From: an uncultured Sulfurovum sp.
GTDB lineage: Bacteria > Campylobacterota > Campylobacteria > Campylobacterales > Sulfurovaceae
Length of the DNA: 64,000 bases
NCBI GenBank assembly: GCA_913055205.1
Contig: CAJXJN010000011.1
Location: 1-64,000 of the forward strand
Direction of reading: 5' to 3'
Part shown: one piece after another, positions 32,518-43,301 of the stretch
Layout of the letters: every line of letters starts with the position of its first letter
Position numbering within the stretch: the first letter of the stretch is position 1
Program-made: the position numbers and the translations under genes
Notes under the pieces: model-generated
The model's input: only the letters and a program-made list of their open reading frames with translations
Database searches by the model: none
Told to the model about the DNA's origin: nothing

Positions 32518-33852
32518 CTAACGTCTGTCTCTTCCCTTTTTATTTTTCTTCTCATCTTTCGGTTTTGCTGCATCAAATGCTTTAAAGCCGTCACGCTTTG
32601 TAGTCTTTCTCTTCTTTTTTGTAGGGGCACCGCTGCTCTTTTTCTTTTTGCCAAAAGCACCATGGGTCTTTTTTTTATGGTCCGTTGTTTTTCTCGCACC
32701 TCTTTGTTTGACTGTTACTTTGGGAGCATAACCTTCAAGTTCCTCCTGGGGAATAGACTTGCCAAGCAGACGTTCCACATCCTTCAATGCTACCGTTTCA
32801 GAAGGTGAGATAAGTGTGATAGCCAAACCTTTTGCTCCTGCCCGGCCGGTACGGCCTATGCGATGGATATAATCTCCTGTAACATGAGGAATATCATAAT
32901 TTATTACTACTTCCAATGCAGGTATATCCAAACCGCGTGCTGCAATATCTGTAGCAACAAGTACACGTACTTTCCCTTCTCTAAAACCTTCCAGAGCACG
33001 ACTGCGTTCACCGGAACTCCTGTCACCGTGTATCACAGAGGTTTTAAGTCCGGAGAGATTGAGTTCTTTGGCTACTTCATCGGCAAGTTCCTTTTTACGG
33101 ATAAAAACAAGTACCTGTTTATAATTGCGTGAGCCTATAAGATAAGAAAGCAATTCATTTTTCTTCTCTTTTTCAACAGGATAGACGACCTGTTCTACAG
33201 AATGTGCAGAAGTTCCCATACTGTCCACTTCTATGAGTTTCGGTCTATGAAGGATCTGTTCTGCCAATCGTTTTACAGAACCGGAAAGTGTTGCTGAAAT
33301 AAATATATTTTGTCGTCTCTGTGGCAAATGCTGGAGTATTTTGCTTACTTCATGTACAAAACCCATATCCAAAATAGTATCGGCTTCATCCAGAACCAGG
33401 TAGTCTACACTTTCAAGGTTAACGTTCTTTTGTCCTATGTGCTCCAAAAGCCGCCCACTGGTAGCTACGATGATATCTACACCTGCTTTGAGTCTGTTGG
33501 CCTGTGCTGTAAGATTCGAACCGCCATAAAGTACCGTACTTTTTAAAGGCAGATATTTGCCATATGTTTCAATGCTCTCATGTACCTGCTTCGCCAATTC
33601 ACGCGTCGGTACTAAAATAACTGCCTTGGGATAATGTTGTCCATCTTTGAATCTTTTGGTTAATTCCTGAAGTATAGGTAAAGAGAATCCTGCTGTCTTC
33701 CCTGTACCCGTCTGTGCCCCTGCCATGATATCACGATGGGTGAACATCGCAGGGATAAGTACCTTTTGTATGGGTGTAGCACTTTCATACCCTTTCTCTT
33801 TAAGGGCTTTTAATATTTCCGGAAAAAGTCCTAATGTTTCTAATGACATCAA
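32518..33852 (-). CDS. DEAD-box RNA helicase (RhlE-like)
   Basis: A 444-aa RNA helicase. Motifs in order: ATPIQ, AQTGTGKT (Walker A), PTRELA, DEAD, SAT, GDRSSGERSR and HRIGRTGRAG. The 60-residue Lys/Arg-rich tail (KKTHGAFGKKKKSSGAPTK, KGRDRR) probably binds RNA and fits RhlE. Its start overlaps the CNNM gene stop by 4 bases. Confidence 0.9.
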   Translation of the reverse strand: MMSLETLGLFPEILKALKEKGYESATPIQKVLIPAMFTHRDIMAGAQTGTGKTAGFSLPILQELTKRFKDGQHYPKAVILVPTRELAKQVHESIETYGKYLPLKSTVLYGGSNLTAQANRLKAGVDIIVATSGRLLEHIGQKNVNLESVDYLVLDEADTILDMGFVHEVSKILQHLPQRRQNIFISATLSGSVKRLAEQILHRPKLIEVDSMGTSAHSVEQVVYPVEKEKKNELLSYLIGSRNYKQVLVFIRKKELADEVAKELNLSGLKTSVIHGDRSSGERSRALEGFREGKVRVLVATDIAARGLDIPALEVVINYDIPHVTGDYIHRIGRTGRAGAKGLAITLISPSETVALKDVERLLGKSIPQEELEGYAPKVTVKQRGARKTTDHKKKTHGAFGKKKKSSGAPTKKKRKTTKRDGFKAFDAAKPKDEKKNKKGRDRR

Positions 33853-34901
33853 TCTAGTGTAAACTCAGTATTTTCAAGTCTTCGCTTAAGACGCATCTTA
33901 CGTTTTGCCACTTCACGCATATCTGCATCACTGTCACTCTCATCTACTATTTCAACCCCCAAAATGGTCTCTACACAATCTTCGAGAGTAACGATACCTT
34001 CAGTCTGGTCATAGGAGTCAAGTACCAGGAACATATGCTCTTTTTTCTTGATGAACAGGTCGAGTGCCATAGAAACAGGGATATTCTCGTTGATCTTGAA
34101 AATATTTTTTTCTATACTTTTAAGCATGACACTGTCATCTTCAAGTGCTTGTTTAAATATCTTCTTCGTCATGACTATACCTGTAATATTTTCAAGATTC
34201 CCATCAAAGACAGGTACTCTTGAAAATTTGAAGATCGCCGGTTCATTCTCAACGATATCCTTAATGGTACGGTTACCGTCCAAAGCAAAGACAACAGTCC
34301 GGGGAGTAAGGATCTCATGAATTTTTATCTTATCCAGGAGCAGGATATTTTCAATAACATCAGATTCCTGCTCATCAAGCACTCCCTCACCTTCACTCAT
34401 AAGTGTACTCTCTATCAGTTCTTCTTTTGTAAGGCTCATCCCTTCATCATCTTTCTTGATACGGTTCGTTAAGAACAGGGTCATAAGTATTATGGGATAG
34501 GTGATCCATATAAAGAACTGTATGAAATACGCTGCAACAGGCGCCAGAGATTTCCAATAGACCGCCCCAATAGTCTTGGGAATGATCTCTGAAAGAAACA
34601 AAATAGCGAAAGTCAGAATAATAGAAACATAAAAAACAGCACCTGTACCATAAATACTTTCAGCCTGTGCTCCGACTGCAGCTGCACCAAGTGTATTTGC
34701 AATAGTATTTAAAATAAGTATTGAAGCAATAGATTTATGGATGTTGGTCTTATGTGCTTTAAGAAGTCTTCCTACACTTGGCCGGTCCTTTTCCAATACT
34801 GAAATATAAGGCATATTGACAGAAAGCAACACAGACTCCAATACAGAACAGATAAATGAGATTATCACTGCAGCTAAAAAATATAAAATTAACAAGTCCA
34901 T
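33849..34901 (-). CDS. CNNM/HlyC-CorC family membrane protein
   Basis: A 350-aa protein with an N-terminal DUF21 membrane domain (four helices, residues 1-150), then two CBS domains (LTPRTVVFALDG and MALDLFIKKKEHMFLVLD). The end stops soon after the second CBS, so the usual CorC_HlyC ion-sensing domain is short or missing. The family controls Mg2+/Co2+ transport. mgtE lies just upstream on the same strand, so both may act in magnesium balance. Confidence 0.85.
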   Translation of the reverse strand: MDLLILYFLAAVIISFICSVLESVLLSVNMPYISVLEKDRPSVGRLLKAHKTNIHKSIASILILNTIANTLGAAAVGAQAESIYGTGAVFYVSIILTFAILFLSEIIPKTIGAVYWKSLAPVAAYFIQFFIWITYPIILMTLFLTNRIKKDDEGMSLTKEELIESTLMSEGEGVLDEQESDVIENILLLDKIKIHEILTPRTVVFALDGNRTIKDIVENEPAIFKFSRVPVFDGNLENITGIVMTKKIFKQALEDDSVMLKSIEKNIFKINENIPVSMALDLFIKKKEHMFLVLDSYDQTEGIVTLEDCVETILGVEIVDESDSDADMREVAKRKMRLKRRLENTEFTLD

Positions 34902-34929
34902 TTAAATAAAAAAATCCTTATAATGAAAT

Positions 34930-36258
34930 TTACAATAAAATAATGGTCGCCAGACCTAAAAAACTAAAGAAACCTACTACGTCTGTGATCGTTGTAAGTA
35001 TCACTGTGCTTCCGATAGCCGGATCGATATCCAACTTTTTGAGCAGCAAAGGGATCATGGAACCAAAAAATCCTGCACTCAGCAGATTAATGATCATGGA
35101 AAGTGCTATCACCACACCCAACATCCCTTTATCAAACCATATAGAAGCTATAATGCCTATGATTATAGCAAAAATAAATCCATTTGCAAGAGAAAGGATC
35201 ACCTCTTTTTTAATGGTCCTGAAGGCATCATGTTTTGCGATGTCACCCAGTGCAAGCTGACGTACAACGACCGTAAGACTCTGTGTCCCTGCATTTCCGC
35301 CCATTGATGCGACAATAGGCATCAATACCGCTAAAGCTACATAACTCTGCAGGGTACTTTCAAATATACCTATGACCAATGACGCCGCAATAGCCGTAAT
35401 AAGGTTAATACCTAACCAAACTGCTCTCGACTTTCCCGCTTTTAGAAGATCATAATCTTCTTCAGCAGCATCATTTACCCCGGCCAGGTTATATATTTGG
35501 TCCGTTGCATGTTCATTCATAATATCATAAATATCATCTGAAGTGATACGACCGAGTAATACGCCGTCGTCATTGACAATAGGCATTGAACTTAAGTCAT
35601 ACTCCTGGAATTTTTGGACAACATCACGAATATCATCATGGTCATGTCCGACAACAGGTTTATATTTTTCAGGATTTTCTTCAATATTCTCCTGCAGTGT
35701 TTTATCAAAATCAAACACAAGAAGATTATCCAGACCTACACCGTAGCGTAAAATATTATTTTCATCTGTTACAAAAAGATAATTGACATTTTCAAGTTCA
35801 TCTTTTCTTCTGAGTTCTGCAAACTCTTTGATGACATCATGTACAGTATGATGCAGATTGGCAGTATAGACTTCAACCTGCATATATGCCCCGGCTTCAT
35901 CTTCATTATACTGTTTGAGCTGTATAATATCTGCCTGGTCATCTTTATGCAGCTGGTTAAATACCGCCTTTGCTATATTATGATCAACTTCTTCAAGTTC
36001 CTGGATAAAGTCTGTCTGGTCATCCGATTCAAGTTCTGCAACAGATTCCGCAAGTTCCTGAGGCGTAAAGGATTCAACAACATCTTCAAAATATCTGTCC
36101 GGAAGCTCAAGTGCTACATCTGCAATAAGTTCTTTAGGAATAGACTGTACAGCTTCGTTAAAACTTTTCTCATCCAGATCTTTAAGAAGCTTGGCTATCT
36201 CGGAGGGATGCAGTTCATCATGTGGATGTGCATTTAAATATTCTGTAAGTTTGTCCAT
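34930..36258 (-). CDS. mgtE: magnesium transporter MgtE
   Basis: A 442-aa magnesium channel. The cytosolic N domain (1-125) comes first, then two CBS domains (about 130-245), and five transmembrane helices with MGGNAGTQSLTVVVRQLALG, the MgtE pore signature. Mg2+ bound between N and CBS domains gates the channel in this family. Upstream of the CNNM gene by 28 bases. Confidence 0.94.
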   Translation of the reverse strand: MDKLTEYLNAHPHDELHPSEIAKLLKDLDEKSFNEAVQSIPKELIADVALELPDRYFEDVVESFTPQELAESVAELESDDQTDFIQELEEVDHNIAKAVFNQLHKDDQADIIQLKQYNEDEAGAYMQVEVYTANLHHTVHDVIKEFAELRRKDELENVNYLFVTDENNILRYGVGLDNLLVFDFDKTLQENIEENPEKYKPVVGHDHDDIRDVVQKFQEYDLSSMPIVNDDGVLLGRITSDDIYDIMNEHATDQIYNLAGVNDAAEEDYDLLKAGKSRAVWLGINLITAIAASLVIGIFESTLQSYVALAVLMPIVASMGGNAGTQSLTVVVRQLALGDIAKHDAFRTIKKEVILSLANGFIFAIIIGIIASIWFDKGMLGVVIALSMIINLLSAGFFGSMIPLLLKKLDIDPAIGSTVILTTITDVVGFFSFLGLATIILL

Positions 36259-36352
36259 ACTGTCCCCCCTCTTATGATAGTAATTGATTTATGGCATTAT
36301 ACTTGAATTTATTGAATAAAGGTATAAGAAAAAAAGTTTAAGGAAAATCAAG

Positions 36353-36366
36353 GGGGAGTACTCCCC
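36353..36366 (-). terminator. terminator of the DUF2892 gene
   Basis: GGGGAGTACTCCCC is a perfect palindrome after the 36379 stop on the minus strand. It is followed by CTTGATTTTCC and later a T7 run. Confidence 0.55.
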
Positions 36367-36378
36367 GCTTAATGTAGA

Positions 36379-36567
36379 TTATTTAACCGGTACATCACAT
36401 TTTTTAGTGATAATGCAAAGCGGACAGAAATTTGAAAGTCCTGCAACAAGCGGGATAACACCTAAATAGAACCATGCATTACCTGAGTAGATACCATAAC
36501 CGATAAGTGCTGAACCAAGAGCAATTCTAAAAGTACGACAAAATTTTCTTATTTTATTTATATCCAT
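36379..36567 (-). CDS. DUF2892 (YgaP-type) membrane protein
   Basis: A 62-aa protein with two transmembrane segments (FRIALGSALIGYGIY and AWFYLGVIPLVAGLS) and the CPLC motif of the DUF2892/YgaP group, plus one further Cys. Members are often fused to or near rhodanese and sulfur-handling proteins. None lies next to it here. Confidence 0.82.
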   Translation of the reverse strand: MDINKIRKFCRTFRIALGSALIGYGIYSGNAWFYLGVIPLVAGLSNFCPLCIITKKCDVPVK

Positions 36568-36679
36568 AATGTTTCCTTTGAAATATTTTTGACACTATAC
36601 AATAGATAGCTTATAAAATAATTAAGGGTACCTCAAAATAGAAGATACTCATAAAGTCTCTCAGTGTCAGTGTAGGATC

Positions 36680-36699
36680 TTTCCCTCAAAAGAGGGAAA
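36680..36699 (-). terminator. hairpin after pckA
   Basis: TTTCCCTC (36680-36687) AAAA GAGGGAAA (36692-36699) lies 7 bases after the pckA stop on the minus strand. No long U-run follows. Confidence 0.5.
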
Positions 36700-36706
36700 T
36701 AGAAGA

Positions 36707-38299
36707 TTAAAGTTGAGGACCTGCTGATGCATAGTCGAATTCATCACCATTATCATCATAACGACGGAAATTTTCCTGGAACATTTTAGCCAGTTTTGCA
36801 AGCATGGCATCATACTCTGCTTTGTCTTCCCATGTTTCTCTTGGATTAAGCACTTTATTGTCTTTGACACCATCCAGTGCTTTGGGTATTTTAAGATTGA
36901 AAGTATCAAGTGTATCAAATTCCGCATCATTGATGGAACCGTTCAAAATACCGTCAATACATGCTCTTGTGTCTTTAATACTCATTCTTTTACCTGTACC
37001 GTAAGGACCGCCTGTCCAACCGGTATTTACAAGATAGACATTTACACCATGTTCATCTATCTTTTTACCAAGAAGTTTTGCATACACAGTAGGATGCAGT
37101 GGTAAGAATGCTTCACCGAAACATGCAGAGAACGTAGCAACCGGTTCAGTGATACCTCTCTCCGTTCCTGCCACTTTAGCTGTATACCCGCTAAGGAAAT
37201 AGTACATTGCCTGTTCTTTGGTAAGTTTGCTTACCGGAGGAAGTACTCCAAATGCATCTGCAGTAAGGAAAATGATATTATTTGGATGTCCTGCCTGAAG
37301 ATCCGGCTTATGATTTGCTATATGTTCTATCGGATAAGATACTCGTGTATTTTCTGTTTTGGAACCATCCGTATAATCTACCTTGCCTGTTGCATCTGCA
37401 ACAACGTTTTCCAAAAGTGCATCTTTCACAATGGCACCAAAAATCTCTGGCTCAGACTTGGCATCCAAATTAATGACTTTTGCATAACATCCACCCTCGA
37501 AGTTAAAGACACCATTATCATCCCAACCATGTTCATCATCACCTATAAGTGCTCTGTTTGGATCTGTTGAAAGAGTAGTTTTACCTGTACCTGAAAGTCC
37601 GAAGAAAAGACATACATCATCATCTTTACCTACGTTTGCAGAACAGTGCATAGGGAGTTTACCCTCAAGCGGCAACCAATAGTTCATCATAGAGAAGATA
37701 CCTTTTTTCATCTCTCCGCCATACCAGGTACCACCGATAATAGAAATATTATCTTCTATATTGAATACCACATAAACATCAGAGTTAAGTCCATGCTCTT
37801 TATAATTTTCATCTACTGTTTTACATGCATTGTAAACAGTGAAATCCGGTTCAAAGTCCTCTAACTCTTCTTCTGTCGGACGGATAAACATATTTTTAAC
37901 AAAATGTGCCTGCCATGCTACTTCAGAGATAAATCTTATCGATCTTCTACTTGCAGCACTTGCACCTGCAAAAACATCTGTTATATAGATATTTTTACCG
38001 GAAAGTTGCGTCAATGTAAGATCCAACAACTCTTCATAGATCTCTCTTTTCATCGGTTTATTAACATCACCCCAAGCAATATATTTGTTTGAAGGCTCTT
38101 GATCCACAAAATATTTATCTTTTGGACTACGTCCTGTGAAGATACCTGTATCACACATTGCTGTGCCTGATGTGGAGATCTTACACTCTCCACTGTTTAC
38201 TTCGTGCGCTTGCAACTCATCATAACTTAAATTGTAGTAGATATCACCGATATCCTTCAATCCTAGTTTATCAAGTCCGTTGGGCGTTTTGGTACTCAT
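36707..38299 (-). CDS. pckA: ATP-dependent phosphoenolpyruvate carboxykinase
   Basis: This PEPCK interconverts oxaloacetate and PEP with ATP. It has the P-loop [11 protein letters not shown] (about 236), [12 protein letters not shown], and the [21 protein letters not shown] metal/nucleotide region (two landmarks around 258). A longer frame opens at 38341, but the ATG at 38299 has AGAGG upstream and gives the usual 530 aa. It is 16 bases after oadB, the last gene of the operon. With OadGAB it links oxaloacetate to both PEP and pyruvate. Confidence 0.95.
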   Translation of the reverse strand: MSTKTPNGLDKLGLKDIGDIYYNLSYDELQAHEVNSGECKISTSGTAMCDTGIFTGRSPKDKYFVDQEPSNKYIAWGDVNKPMKREIYEELLDLTLTQLSGKNIYITDVFAGASAASRRSIRFISEVAWQAHFVKNMFIRPTEEELEDFEPDFTVYNACKTVDENYKEHGLNSDVYVVFNIEDNISIIGGTWYGGEMKKGIFSMMNYWLPLEGKLPMHCSANVGKDDDVCLFFGLSGTGKTTLSTDPNRALIGDDEHGWDDNGVFNFEGGCYAKVINLDAKSEPEIFGAIVKDALLENVVADATGKVDYTDGSKTENTRVSYPIEHIANHKPDLQAGHPNNIIFLTADAFGVLPPVSKLTKEQAMYYFLSGYTAKVAGTERGITEPVATFSACFGEAFLPLHPTVYAKLLGKKIDEHGVNVYLVNTGWTGGPYGTGKRMSIKDTRACIDGILNGSINDAEFDTLDTFNLKIPKALDGVKDNKVLNPRETWEDKAEYDAMLAKLAKMFQENFRRYDDNGDEFDYASAGPQL

Positions 38300-38315
38300 T
38301 GTATCCTCTTTATTT

Positions 38316-39662
38316 TTATTTAAATATTGACAGCAATACACCTGCTGCTACAGCTGAACCGATAACACCGGCCACATTCGGGCCCATAGCGTGCATAAGC
38401 AGAATATTACCCGGTTTTTCTTCAGAACCTACTTTTGAGGCCACACGTGCTGCCATCGGTACCGCAGAAACCCCTGCTGCACCGATAAGCGGGTTAATAG
38501 GTTCTTTGGATAACTTGTTCATAAGCTTTGCCATAAGCACACCTGCAGCAGTTCCTCCTGCAAAAGCAAGAAGACCGATCACCATGATCCCCAATGTTTC
38601 TGCTACAAGAAATTTGTCTGCCTGAAGTGTCATACCGACACCAAAACCAAGGAAAATAGTTACAATATTGATAAGAGAGTTTTGCATCTCATTAGACAAT
38701 CTGTCAACTACACCGGATTCTTTGGCAAAATTACCAAAAGCAAATGATCCCATAAGCGGTGCAGCATCAGGCAAAATAAGTGCAATCATCATTACTACGA
38801 CAAGAGGGAAGATCAATTTCTCCATTCTATGTACTTTTCTTGTTGTTTTCATGACAATCTGACGCTCTTCTTTGGTTGTAAGTGCTCTCATTATCGGCGG
38901 CTGTATTACCGGAACCAGTGCCATATAGGAATACGCCGCAACGGCGATAGCACCCAGCATTTCAGGTGCCAAAGCAGAAGCAATAAAGATGGAGGTCGGG
39001 CCATCAGCACCACCAATAATACTGATAGCTGCAGATTGCTTCAGTGTGAAGTCAACCATGCCTGTGTATTGGGAAAGTGCCGCTGCCCCTACCAGTGAAC
39101 CGAAAATTCCAAACTGTGCTGCACCGCCAAGCAGTGCTGTTTTGGGGTTGGAGAGCAAAGGACCGAAGTCTGTCATGGCTCCAACACCCATAAAGATAAG
39201 CAGCGGGAAAAATTCATTCGCAATACCCATATTATAGATGATACCAAGCATTCCGTGAGGACCGGTCATATTTGCAATAGGAATATTGGCGAGCAATCCA
39301 CCAAAAGCAATGGGAAGAAGGAGAAGTGGTTCAAAACCTTTTCCAATAGCTAAATAGAAGAGTATAAAAATAATCAAAAACATGATCACACGTCCCCAAC
39401 TCTGTGCAAAGTGGGACATTTCCACACCTTGACCATTTTTCACACCGTCTTTAGGATTTACAATGGCATCCAAACCTGTCGTATGAAAGAATGAAATGAT
39501 CAAGTCTGTCACACTTTTCGGCTGATAGGTCGCCTTTTCCTGTGCAATCAACTGCTCCTGAGTCTTAAACTCAGATGCTGATGCATGTTCACTCGCTGTT
39601 GCTGCATTTGTCAAAAAGGCAAAGGCAAACAGCAACGAGAGTAAAAGATGTTTGAACTTCAT
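38316..39662 (-). CDS. oadB: oxaloacetate decarboxylase, beta subunit (Na+ pump)
   Basis: A 448-aa membrane subunit that couples decarboxylation of carboxybiotin to Na+ export. It has an N-terminal extension with a leader-like segment (1-23), then nine or so helices. The family signatures [17 protein letters not shown] and [14 protein letters not shown] (with the Asp used for Na+/H+ transfer) are clear. Two bases from oadA. Confidence 0.93.
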   Translation of the reverse strand: MKFKHLLLSLLFAFAFLTNAATASEHASASEFKTQEQLIAQEKATYQPKSVTDLIISFFHTTGLDAIVNPKDGVKNGQGVEMSHFAQSWGRVIMFLIIFILFYLAIGKGFEPLLLLPIAFGGLLANIPIANMTGPHGMLGIIYNMGIANEFFPLLIFMGVGAMTDFGPLLSNPKTALLGGAAQFGIFGSLVGAAALSQYTGMVDFTLKQSAAISIIGGADGPTSIFIASALAPEMLGAIAVAAYSYMALVPVIQPPIMRALTTKEERQIVMKTTRKVHRMEKLIFPLVVVMMIALILPDAAPLMGSFAFGNFAKESGVVDRLSNEMQNSLINIVTIFLGFGVGMTLQADKFLVAETLGIMVIGLLAFAGGTAAGVLMAKLMNKLSKEPINPLIGAAGVSAVPMAARVASKVGSEEKPGNILLMHAMGPNVAGVIGSAVAAGVLLSIFK

Positions 39663-39664
39663 AC

Positions 39665-41452
39665 TTACTCCATTGTGGCCAAAAGTTGTGCGTCTGCTAC
39701 TGCGTCATTGACATTGACATTGATTGAAACAATTTTGCCTGCTTTAGGCGCAGCAATATCAATTTCCATTTTCATTGCTTCAAGGATCATGATCACATCA
39801 CCCTCTGCTACCGTATCACCCGGATTTTTAATGATCTTCCATACATTACCCGGTGTTTGTGAGAGTATCTCTACGCTTCCCGCACCACCTGTTGGTGCTG
39901 CCGGAGCCGCTGACGAAGCTGAAGCTGCTGTTGTTGCAGGTGCGATTTGGATATCACCTTCACCCTCTGCTACCTGTACGCTATATTGTTTACCATCTAC
40001 TACTACTGTATAATTTCCTGCCATTTCTGCTTCTCCACTATTATTTTTACCTTTTCTTACCATGAGAGGGCCCTCACCCTTCAAGAACGCAATACCTTTT
40101 TGATCACATGCACCTGCAATGAAAATGTTTTCATCTGTTGTCTCAAGACCTTCATCTTCAAGTATTTTTTTCCAATGTGCGATAGATTTTGTCTCATCTC
40201 TATCTGCGATATCTAAAGGGTTTTCTGTTGTTGGTTCCAAGTCAAGTTTCTCAGATGCGAATTTAATGATCTCATCATCCGCTTTAACCGGTGTTTTACC
40301 AAAATAACCAAGTACCATACGCCCGTATCCCGGAGCGATCTGCTTCCATGGCCCAAACATGACGTTTGCATACGCCTGTTGCCAGTAGAATTGGCTTACC
40401 GGTGTTACCGATGTACCGTAACCACCACGTTCTACTACCTCTTTCATGGCAGCGATCACTTCGTCAAATTTCTCTAAGTCTCCACTATCTCTCATCATTT
40501 GCGTGTTGGCTGTTAAAGCACCGCCTGGCATAGGTGAGAATGGGATAAGTGGTGAAACCTGTGTTGCTTCAGGTGGTATCATATACTCTGCAAGACACTC
40601 TTTGAGTCTCTCTTCATACTTAAGTACTTTATCTAATTTTAAGTCACCAAGGTTATAGTTTGTTCCTTTGGTTGCATGAAGCATCGTAAGGATATCGGGT
40701 TGAGATGTACCACCACTAACCGGTGATGCTGCCATATCGATACCATTTGCTCCTGCTTCAAGTGCTGCAAGATAAGAAGCTACAGATACACCTGCTGTTT
40801 CATGCGTATGAAGTCTAAGATGTACACTGTCCCCTAGAAGATTTCTAGCCATAGCGATCGTTTCATAGACTTTATGAGGATTTGCTGTACCGGATGCATC
40901 TTTAAAGCAAACGCTGTCAAAAGAGATACCGCTGTCTAAAATATTTCTAAGTGTTTTTTCATAAAAAGCCACATCATGTGCCCCATTACATCCCGGTGGC
41001 AGGTCCATCATAGTTACCACAACTTCATGGTTCAGACCATGCTTCTTGATCATCTCTGCAGAAAAGGCAAGGTTATTCACATCATTCAGTGCATCAAAAT
41101 TACGTACTGTCGTAGTACCGTGTTTTTTGAACATTTTGGCAAAGAGATCGATCATCTCACGACTGCCTGTATCAAGCATTACCGTGTTGATACCACGTGA
41201 GAGTACTTGTAAATTTGCATCAGGGCCAACGATCTCTCTAAAACCATCCATCATTTCAAATGCATTTTCCTGAAGATAAAAGAAAAGGGACTGGAATCTT
41301 GCTCCACCACCAAATTCAAAGTGTGTAATACCTGCTTGTTTCGCTGCTTCTACTGCAGGGAAAAAATCATCCATAAGGACACGACCACCAAAGACAGATT
41401 GAAATCCGTCTCTAAAAGTTGTATCCATTACATCAATATATTTTTTAGCCAT
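39665..41452 (-). CDS. oadA: oxaloacetate decarboxylase alpha subunit (or PycB)
   Basis: A 595-aa carboxyltransferase-biotin carrier protein. It has [10 protein letters not shown] at the start, the catalytic HTHETAGV region and [10 protein letters not shown], a long linker, then a biotinyl domain with K561 (EAMKMEI). In other Campylobacterota the related PycB is part of pyruvate carboxylase, but here the gene lies between oadG and oadB, which favours the Na+-pumping decarboxylase. It may run either way depending on membrane energy. Confidence 0.92.
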   Translation of the reverse strand: MAKKYIDVMDTTFRDGFQSVFGGRVLMDDFFPAVEAAKQAGITHFEFGGGARFQSLFFYLQENAFEMMDGFREIVGPDANLQVLSRGINTVMLDTGSREMIDLFAKMFKKHGTTTVRNFDALNDVNNLAFSAEMIKKHGLNHEVVVTMMDLPPGCNGAHDVAFYEKTLRNILDSGISFDSVCFKDASGTANPHKVYETIAMARNLLGDSVHLRLHTHETAGVSVASYLAALEAGANGIDMAASPVSGGTSQPDILTMLHATKGTNYNLGDLKLDKVLKYEERLKECLAEYMIPPEATQVSPLIPFSPMPGGALTANTQMMRDSGDLEKFDEVIAAMKEVVERGGYGTSVTPVSQFYWQQAYANVMFGPWKQIAPGYGRMVLGYFGKTPVKADDEIIKFASEKLDLEPTTENPLDIADRDETKSIAHWKKILEDEGLETTDENIFIAGACDQKGIAFLKGEGPLMVRKGKNNSGEAEMAGNYTVVVDGKQYSVQVAEGEGDIQIAPATTAASASSAAPAAPTGGAGSVEILSQTPGNVWKIIKNPGDTVAEGDVIMILEAMKMEIDIAAPKAGKIVSINVNVNDAVADAQLLATME

Positions 41453-41467
41453 TTATGATACCTTAGT

Positions 41468-41704
41468 TTACGATTTATTTTTACGAAATTCTGTAATTGC
41501 TGCTACAATTGCTGCTACATGATGTGCTTCTTCTGTAGCATCTTTGGAAGAGGTTGGCACTTCCGGTGCTTTCTCTGGGAAGTATTTATTAATAATTTTA
41601 GCCTGCAGCTTCATTATTTCTACAAGTACAACTAGGAATACAAAGACGATCAACATCCCTAATACCATGAATTTTAGGCTTTCGCCTACTAAATTAATTT
41701 CCAT
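41468..41704 (-). CDS. oadG: oxaloacetate decarboxylase gamma subunit
   Basis: A 78-aa subunit with one N-terminal transmembrane helix (LKFMVLGMLIVFVFLVVLVEIM) and a Pro/Ala linker (PEKAPEVPTSSKDA). This is the usual small gamma subunit that holds alpha to beta. It is the first gene of the oadG, oadA, oadB, pckA operon, 15 bases before oadA. Confidence 0.85.
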   Translation of the reverse strand: MEINLVGESLKFMVLGMLIVFVFLVVLVEIMKLQAKIINKYFPEKAPEVPTSSKDATEEAHHVAAIVAAITEFRKNKS

Positions 41705-41773
41705 ACGGACACCTTCTTATTTAGTTTTCAAATTTTAAAACAGTTTTGCTTGCTGTTAGTTAAAAAAGAAGAA

Positions 41774-43156
41774 TTATCTTCTCTTTTTTCTACGATTGTT
41801 ATTTCGTGTAGCTTTTTGTTCACTTACATACCCCTGCATCATCTCATCTACGGTATTTTGATCAAAACCGATTTGAGTCCCCACATTATGTTTTTCATGT
41901 TCTATAAAATAAGAGATAAGCTTTTCTAAAAGTACCTCTTGATCCATCTCTTTCATATGGTCTAACATCTCTGGCACATTCATATGTATATGCATATCTC
42001 TGATTTTATCAGCCAAATATTCACGACTGGTATCATCAAGTCCTTCACCTCCCTGGATAGTAGCAAGACGCATATCTGCTCCTACCTCTTTTTGGATACG
42101 TTGCAACTCTCTGAACTCTTCAGTAGTAACCAAAGTAATTGCTTGACCACTCTTACCTGCACGTCCTGTACGACCAATGCGATGTACATAACTTTGCGGA
42201 TCAAAAGGAATGTGGTAGTTAAAAACATGCGTAACATCTTTCACATCAAGTCCACGTGCTGCTACATCTGTAGCCACCATGATCTTCGTCTGCCCTCTTC
42301 TGTACGCTTTGATCACTACTTCTCTGTCCATCTGCTCCAAATCACCATGCAAACCTGCTGCATTAAATCCTAACGCCCGCAAATGTTCAGTCAGTCTATC
42401 TACTTCTCTTTTCATACGACAGAAGATAATACACTTATTGGTATCTTCTGTTTCAAGCAGTTTCACGATAGCCTCATCTCTTTGATTTTCTTCTATCACA
42501 TAATAACGCTGGTCAATAACATTATTGGTTGTCTCTTCATCTCCTACTACGGAGATGAACTCCGGTCTATAAAGAATACTGTTTGCAAGCTCTTTGATAG
42601 GCTCCGGCATCGTTGCAGAAAAAAGAAGTGTTTGTCTGTTTTGAGGGATATACTCAAAGATCTCTTTGATCTCTTCCAAAAATCCCATATCAAGCATCTC
42701 ATCTGCTTCATCAAGTATTACTATCTCAGGGTTGAAAACATCGATCTTCCCTTTTTTGTAAAGGTCTTTGAGTCTTCCCGGTGTTGCCACAACGATCTGC
42801 ACACCTTTATGGATAAGTGCGATCTGACGGCCATAGCCTACACCACCATAGACTGTAAGTGTTCTAATACCTGCAAAACGTCCAAGATGATAAAGTTCAT
42901 CTGCCACTTGTGTTGCCAACTCTCTTGTAGGTGTAATGACCAAAGCTCTTTCTATCTCACCTTTGGCAAGTTTATCCATCATAGGAAGACCAAAGGCAGC
43001 TGTTTTACCTGTACCTGTATGGGCTTGTCCTACCATATCACTACCGCTGGCAATGATGGGAATAGCCATCTTTTGAATAGGACTTGGCTCCCTAAAACCT
43101 GCTATCTTCACCCCTTTAGCTATATCACGGTGAAAATCAAATTCGTTAAATTTCAT
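41774..43156 (-). CDS. DEAD-box RNA helicase (CsdA/DeaD-like)
   Basis: A 460-aa helicase with SPIQKMAIP, AHTGTGKT, PTRELA, DEAD, SAT and HRIGRTGRAGK. The C-terminal 80 residues are mixed charged helices ending in a short basic RRKKRR. It is distinct from the helicase at 32518; many Campylobacterota have one or two such genes. It probably acts in ribosome assembly or mRNA decay in the cold. Confidence 0.9.
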   Translation of the reverse strand: MKFNEFDFHRDIAKGVKIAGFREPSPIQKMAIPIIASGSDMVGQAHTGTGKTAAFGLPMMDKLAKGEIERALVITPTRELATQVADELYHLGRFAGIRTLTVYGGVGYGRQIALIHKGVQIVVATPGRLKDLYKKGKIDVFNPEIVILDEADEMLDMGFLEEIKEIFEYIPQNRQTLLFSATMPEPIKELANSILYRPEFISVVGDEETTNNVIDQRYYVIEENQRDEAIVKLLETEDTNKCIIFCRMKREVDRLTEHLRALGFNAAGLHGDLEQMDREVVIKAYRRGQTKIMVATDVAARGLDVKDVTHVFNYHIPFDPQSYVHRIGRTGRAGKSGQAITLVTTEEFRELQRIQKEVGADMRLATIQGGEGLDDTSREYLADKIRDMHIHMNVPEMLDHMKEMDQEVLLEKLISYFIEHEKHNVGTQIGFDQNTVDEMMQGYVSEQKATRNNNRRKKRR

Positions 43157-43245
43157 AATATATGACCTTCATAATAAATGTCCAAAAATATTTTTTGAAC
43201 TTAATGAAATTTCCCGTAAGAAATTTTATAAATTCAATACTTGTC

Positions 43246-43298
43246 GTAGGGGTCAAGCCCTGTCTTGACCCTGGACAGACACAGAGGTCTGTCCCTAC
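43246..43298. repeat. palindromic repeat, GTAGGGGTCAAG...CCCTAC
   Basis: The outer ends GTAGGG and CCCTAC pair. Inside are two smaller hairpins, GGTCAAG...CTTGACC and GGACAGA...TCTGTCC. The unit lies just after the uppP stop (minus strand) and may act as its terminator. Confidence 0.5.
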
Positions 43299-43301
43299 AG
43301 A

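Noticed and set aside
32457-32699. 80-codon basic frame on the minus strand
   Set aside because: It is the shadow of the Lys/Arg-rich tail of the DEAD-box helicase in another frame.
38300-38341. Upstream start for pckA
   Set aside because: No ribosome site, and the extra 14 residues do not fit the family; ATG 38299 has AGAGG.
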